From contig CAMLOU010000031.1 of NCBI GenBank assembly GCA_946481735.1, positions 1-33,856 of the forward strand: DNA of 33,856 bases, written 5' to 3'. The notes below the pieces were generated by a model. That model was given only the letters and a program-made list of their open reading frames with translations, made no database searches and was not told where the DNA came from. Positions 32,105 to 33,856 of this stretch are shown here, piece by piece. Source of the stretch: an uncultured Cellvibrio sp. Lineage in GTDB: Bacteria; Pseudomonadota; Gammaproteobacteria; Pseudomonadales; Cellvibrionaceae. Made by a program: the position numbers and the translations under genes. The stretch's first letter is position 1. Each line of letters starts with the position of its first letter.

Positions 32105-33324
32105 GCCTGCTTCGTCATCAATCTGCCTTCATGCTGCATGTGGCCGAACTGATTCGCAAAGCGTCAGAATTAGGCTTCCACATCTCCGGCGGTGAACTCT
32201 ATCGCACCACCGAGCAACAGGTCCTGCACATTAAAAACGGCCGCAGCACCACCATGAATAGCCAGCACCTCAAACGACTGGCTGTCGACCTGAATTTTTT
32301 TAAGCAAACCCCGACCGGCGAACTACAGCTCACCTACGATGTGGAAGATTTGCGGCCCCTGGGGGAGTTTTGGGAGAACCTGGACAGCGCCAATCGCTGG
32401 GGCGGTAACTGGAACTCCTTCAAAGATACGCCGCATTTTGAACGGCGGGAAAATCTTGCCGATGCCCCGCAACCGGTACCGGTTGCCGCAGGCGTTCCCA
32501 CCAGTGCGGGCAGCCGACGAGGTGCGGGCATTCTCTCGGGTTCTGTCGGCAATCAGGGCGCAAACCGGCGCGATGATGTCGAGACGGTGCAGCGGCTGCT
32601 TAATCTGTGTGCTGAGGCCGGCCGCGTCCAGATAGAAGAGGGCAAGCTCAACCCGGATGGGGCTTTCGGCAATAAAACCCTCAATGCCATCCGCGCCTTC
32701 CAGCGCAGTGCGCTGGGTGACCAGGCGCCCCAGGGGCGGGTTGAGCCGGTAAGCCGGGAGCTGGCCAGTTTGTGTGAGTCTTTACCAACGGCGTTAACGC
32801 CGACATTACTGGCATTGCTGTATCTGCGTGCCGGCGATAAAGACGTCGAGGAACTGGCTGAAAAAATCGCCCGCACCATGGCCAACCGCGCTATCGATTC
32901 ACCCTTGCGACAAGCGCACTTTCTGGCCCAGATCGGCCATGAATCCGGTGAGTTGCGCTTCCGCGAAGAGATCGCCAGTGGTGAAGCCTACGAAGGGCGG
33001 GCGGATCTGGGCAATACCCAGCCAGGTGATGGGCGTCGGTTCAAGGGCAGGGGCTTGATTCAACTGACAGGTCGCGCCAATTATGCGGAATACGGGCGCG
33101 CGATTAATCGCGAAGCGGAGTTGCTGGCCAAGCCGGAACTGGTCGCGAGTGATCCTGAGTTGTGTGTGGATGTTGCCGGCTGGTTCTGGGCCAAGAGAGG
33201 GCTGAATGAGCTCGCGGATCGAGATGAGCTGACCGCTATTACCCGACGCATCAACGGCGGGCTCAACGGGCTGGAGGACCGACGCCGTTTATACCAGCGC
33301 GCCAAATCCCTGCTCGGAGCCTGA
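32101..33324 (+). CDS. three-domain endolysin: M15 peptidase, peptidoglycan-binding, GH19
   Basis: 407 residues, no signal peptide, so holin-dependent export is expected. Residues about 15-115: D-alanyl/L-alanyl peptidase of M15 type with zinc ligands H56 and D63 in NSQHLKRLAVD and H112 in DTPHFE. Residues about 157-203: PG_binding_1 repeat (DDVETVQRLLNLC, GKLNPDGAFGNKTLNAIRAF). Residues about 265-405: GH19 muramidase/chitinase-like domain with catalytic E281 (IGHESGELRF) and E289/E290, then GRGLIQLTGRANYAEYG. It can cut both peptide and glycan bonds of the wall. Most phage endolysins carry one catalytic domain. It is co-translated with the holin. Confidence 0.92.
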   Translation: MSLLRHQSAFMLHVAELIRKASELGFHISGGELYRTTEQQVLHIKNGRSTTMNSQHLKRLAVDLNFFKQTPTGELQLTYDVEDLRPLGEFWENLDSANRWGGNWNSFKDTPHFERRENLADAPQPVPVAAGVPTSAGSRRGAGILSGSVGNQGANRRDDVETVQRLLNLCAEAGRVQIEEGKLNPDGAFGNKTLNAIRAFQRSALGDQAPQGRVEPVSRELASLCESLPTALTPTLLALLYLRAGDKDVEELAEKIARTMANRAIDSPLRQAHFLAQIGHESGELRFREEIASGEAYEGRADLGNTQPGDGRRFKGRGLIQLTGRANYAEYGRAINREAELLAKPELVASDPELCVDVAGWFWAKRGLNELADRDELTAITRRINGGLNGLEDRRRLYQRAKSLLGA

Positions 33325-33341
33325 CACCTCGGCGGCGCAGG

Positions 33342-33752
33342 TCAGCGCGCCGCGTAATGCGCCGCCAGGTTGATCCACATAATCAGGATGCATACCGCAC
33401 CGGTCAAAAATGCCAGCAACCGGTGCAGTACGTTGTTGTAACTCAAATGAATCAAGGCATGCACCACTCGGGATGCTACAAAAACCCAGGCGCAGGCTAC
33501 CAGCAGTGCGCTTTGATACCCCATCACCATCGCCAGCAGGCAAGTGACGTAAAACAGCAAGGGCAACTCAAACAAATTACTGTAATGCCGCGCCGCTGCA
33601 AGAATGTGTGGCGGCGGTTCATTGGCGCCGGTATTCAGGCGGAAATAACCGATGGACACCTTGCGCTGCCGAACGGCAACCACGCGCAAACCCAACAGGT
33701 AAAACGCCACCAGAAAAGTCAGGATAACCATGGCAAACATGGGGTAAAACAT
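33342..33752 (-). CDS. MAPEG family membrane protein
   Basis: 136 residues, AAGGAG ribosome site before the ATG at 33752. Four membrane helices (about 4-24, 58-76, 80-98, 112-131). MAPEG landmarks are RVVAVRQRKVS, AARHYSNLFELPLLFYVTCL and SRVVHALIHLSYNNVLHRLL. Eukaryotic members conjugate glutathione or make eicosanoids; bacterial ones are mostly uncharacterised. It converges with the endolysin gene with 17 bp between stops. The remaining 104 bp to the window edge hold its promoter and show no further gene. Confidence 0.92.
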   Translation of the reverse strand: MFYPMFAMVILTFLVAFYLLGLRVVAVRQRKVSIGYFRLNTGANEPPPHILAAARHYSNLFELPLLFYVTCLLAMVMGYQSALLVACAWVFVASRVVHALIHLSYNNVLHRLLAFLTGAVCILIMWINLAAHYAAR

Positions 33753-33856
33753 GGGCAGCTCCTTGTCAGCAAGTCAGTAAGAATCACAGGGCGTGATGGC
33801 TGCTCACTATACTCCAGTTCTGCCTGGCTACTGCGCCCCCTTTATAACGTGAAGCG

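Overview
The window reads as chromosome of a plant-polysaccharide-degrading gammaproteobacterium. The best guess is a Cellvibrionaceae member close to Cellvibrio. The grounds are moderate GC, a secreted GH9 family enzyme, a DUF1080 (3-keto-disaccharide hydrolase type) protein, and many single-copy genes (RluA, YdiJ, YqhA-type UPF0114, CysI plus DUF934, MexF-type RND pump) that resemble gammaproteobacterial versions. This is inference from remembered family sequences; no search was run. I see no rRNA, tRNA, CRISPR array, complete insertion sequence or riboswitch.

Layout. 1-2430: end of a possible left-edge gene, a 106-bp folded repeat (copy A), and an overlapping sulfite reductase/DUF934 pair on the minus strand. 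2431-4538: a long leader, a 38-residue membrane peptide with its own terminator, a MarR regulator, a DUF2970 membrane protein and the pseudouridine synthase RluA. 4547-8477: an overlapping minus-strand pair, a FAN1-like VRR-NUC nuclease followed by an Fe-S XPD/DinG-type helicase that carries its own Cas4/RecB-like nuclease motifs. 8637-11517: a receiver protein with a degenerate GGDEF domain but an intact c-di-GMP I-site, then a convergent DesK/NarL-type two-component pair.

11691-18698: a complete tripartite RND efflux operon (adaptor, pump, outer-membrane channel, minus strand) with a divergent TetR repressor gene. Two identical 14-bp palindromic operators lie between them. 18864-20344: UPF0114 membrane protein and a lipoprotein esterase. 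20446-21937: a compact cassette of SPFH membrane protein, ribbon-helix-helix protein and 58-residue glycine-rich membrane peptide, preceded by a perfect dyad and followed by copy B of the 106-bp repeat. 21960-23905: GntR/FCD regulator and a YhbW-like flavin monooxygenase. 24066-31172: GH9 enzyme, Tmemb_220 protein, DUF1080 protein and YdiJ (D-2-hydroxyglutarate dehydrogenase type). 31448-33752: a holin/endolysin lysis cassette with no phage structural genes nearby, and a MAPEG protein.

Most notable: (i) two 106-bp elements of identical length whose stems differ by compensatory changes while the unpaired core is invariant; (ii) the stand-alone lysis cassette with a three-domain endolysin; (iii) the SPFH/RHH/glycine-zipper cassette; (iv) the nuclease-helicase pair; (v) the putative c-di-GMP receptor. 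Gene starts were re-chosen where the longest open frame was implausible.
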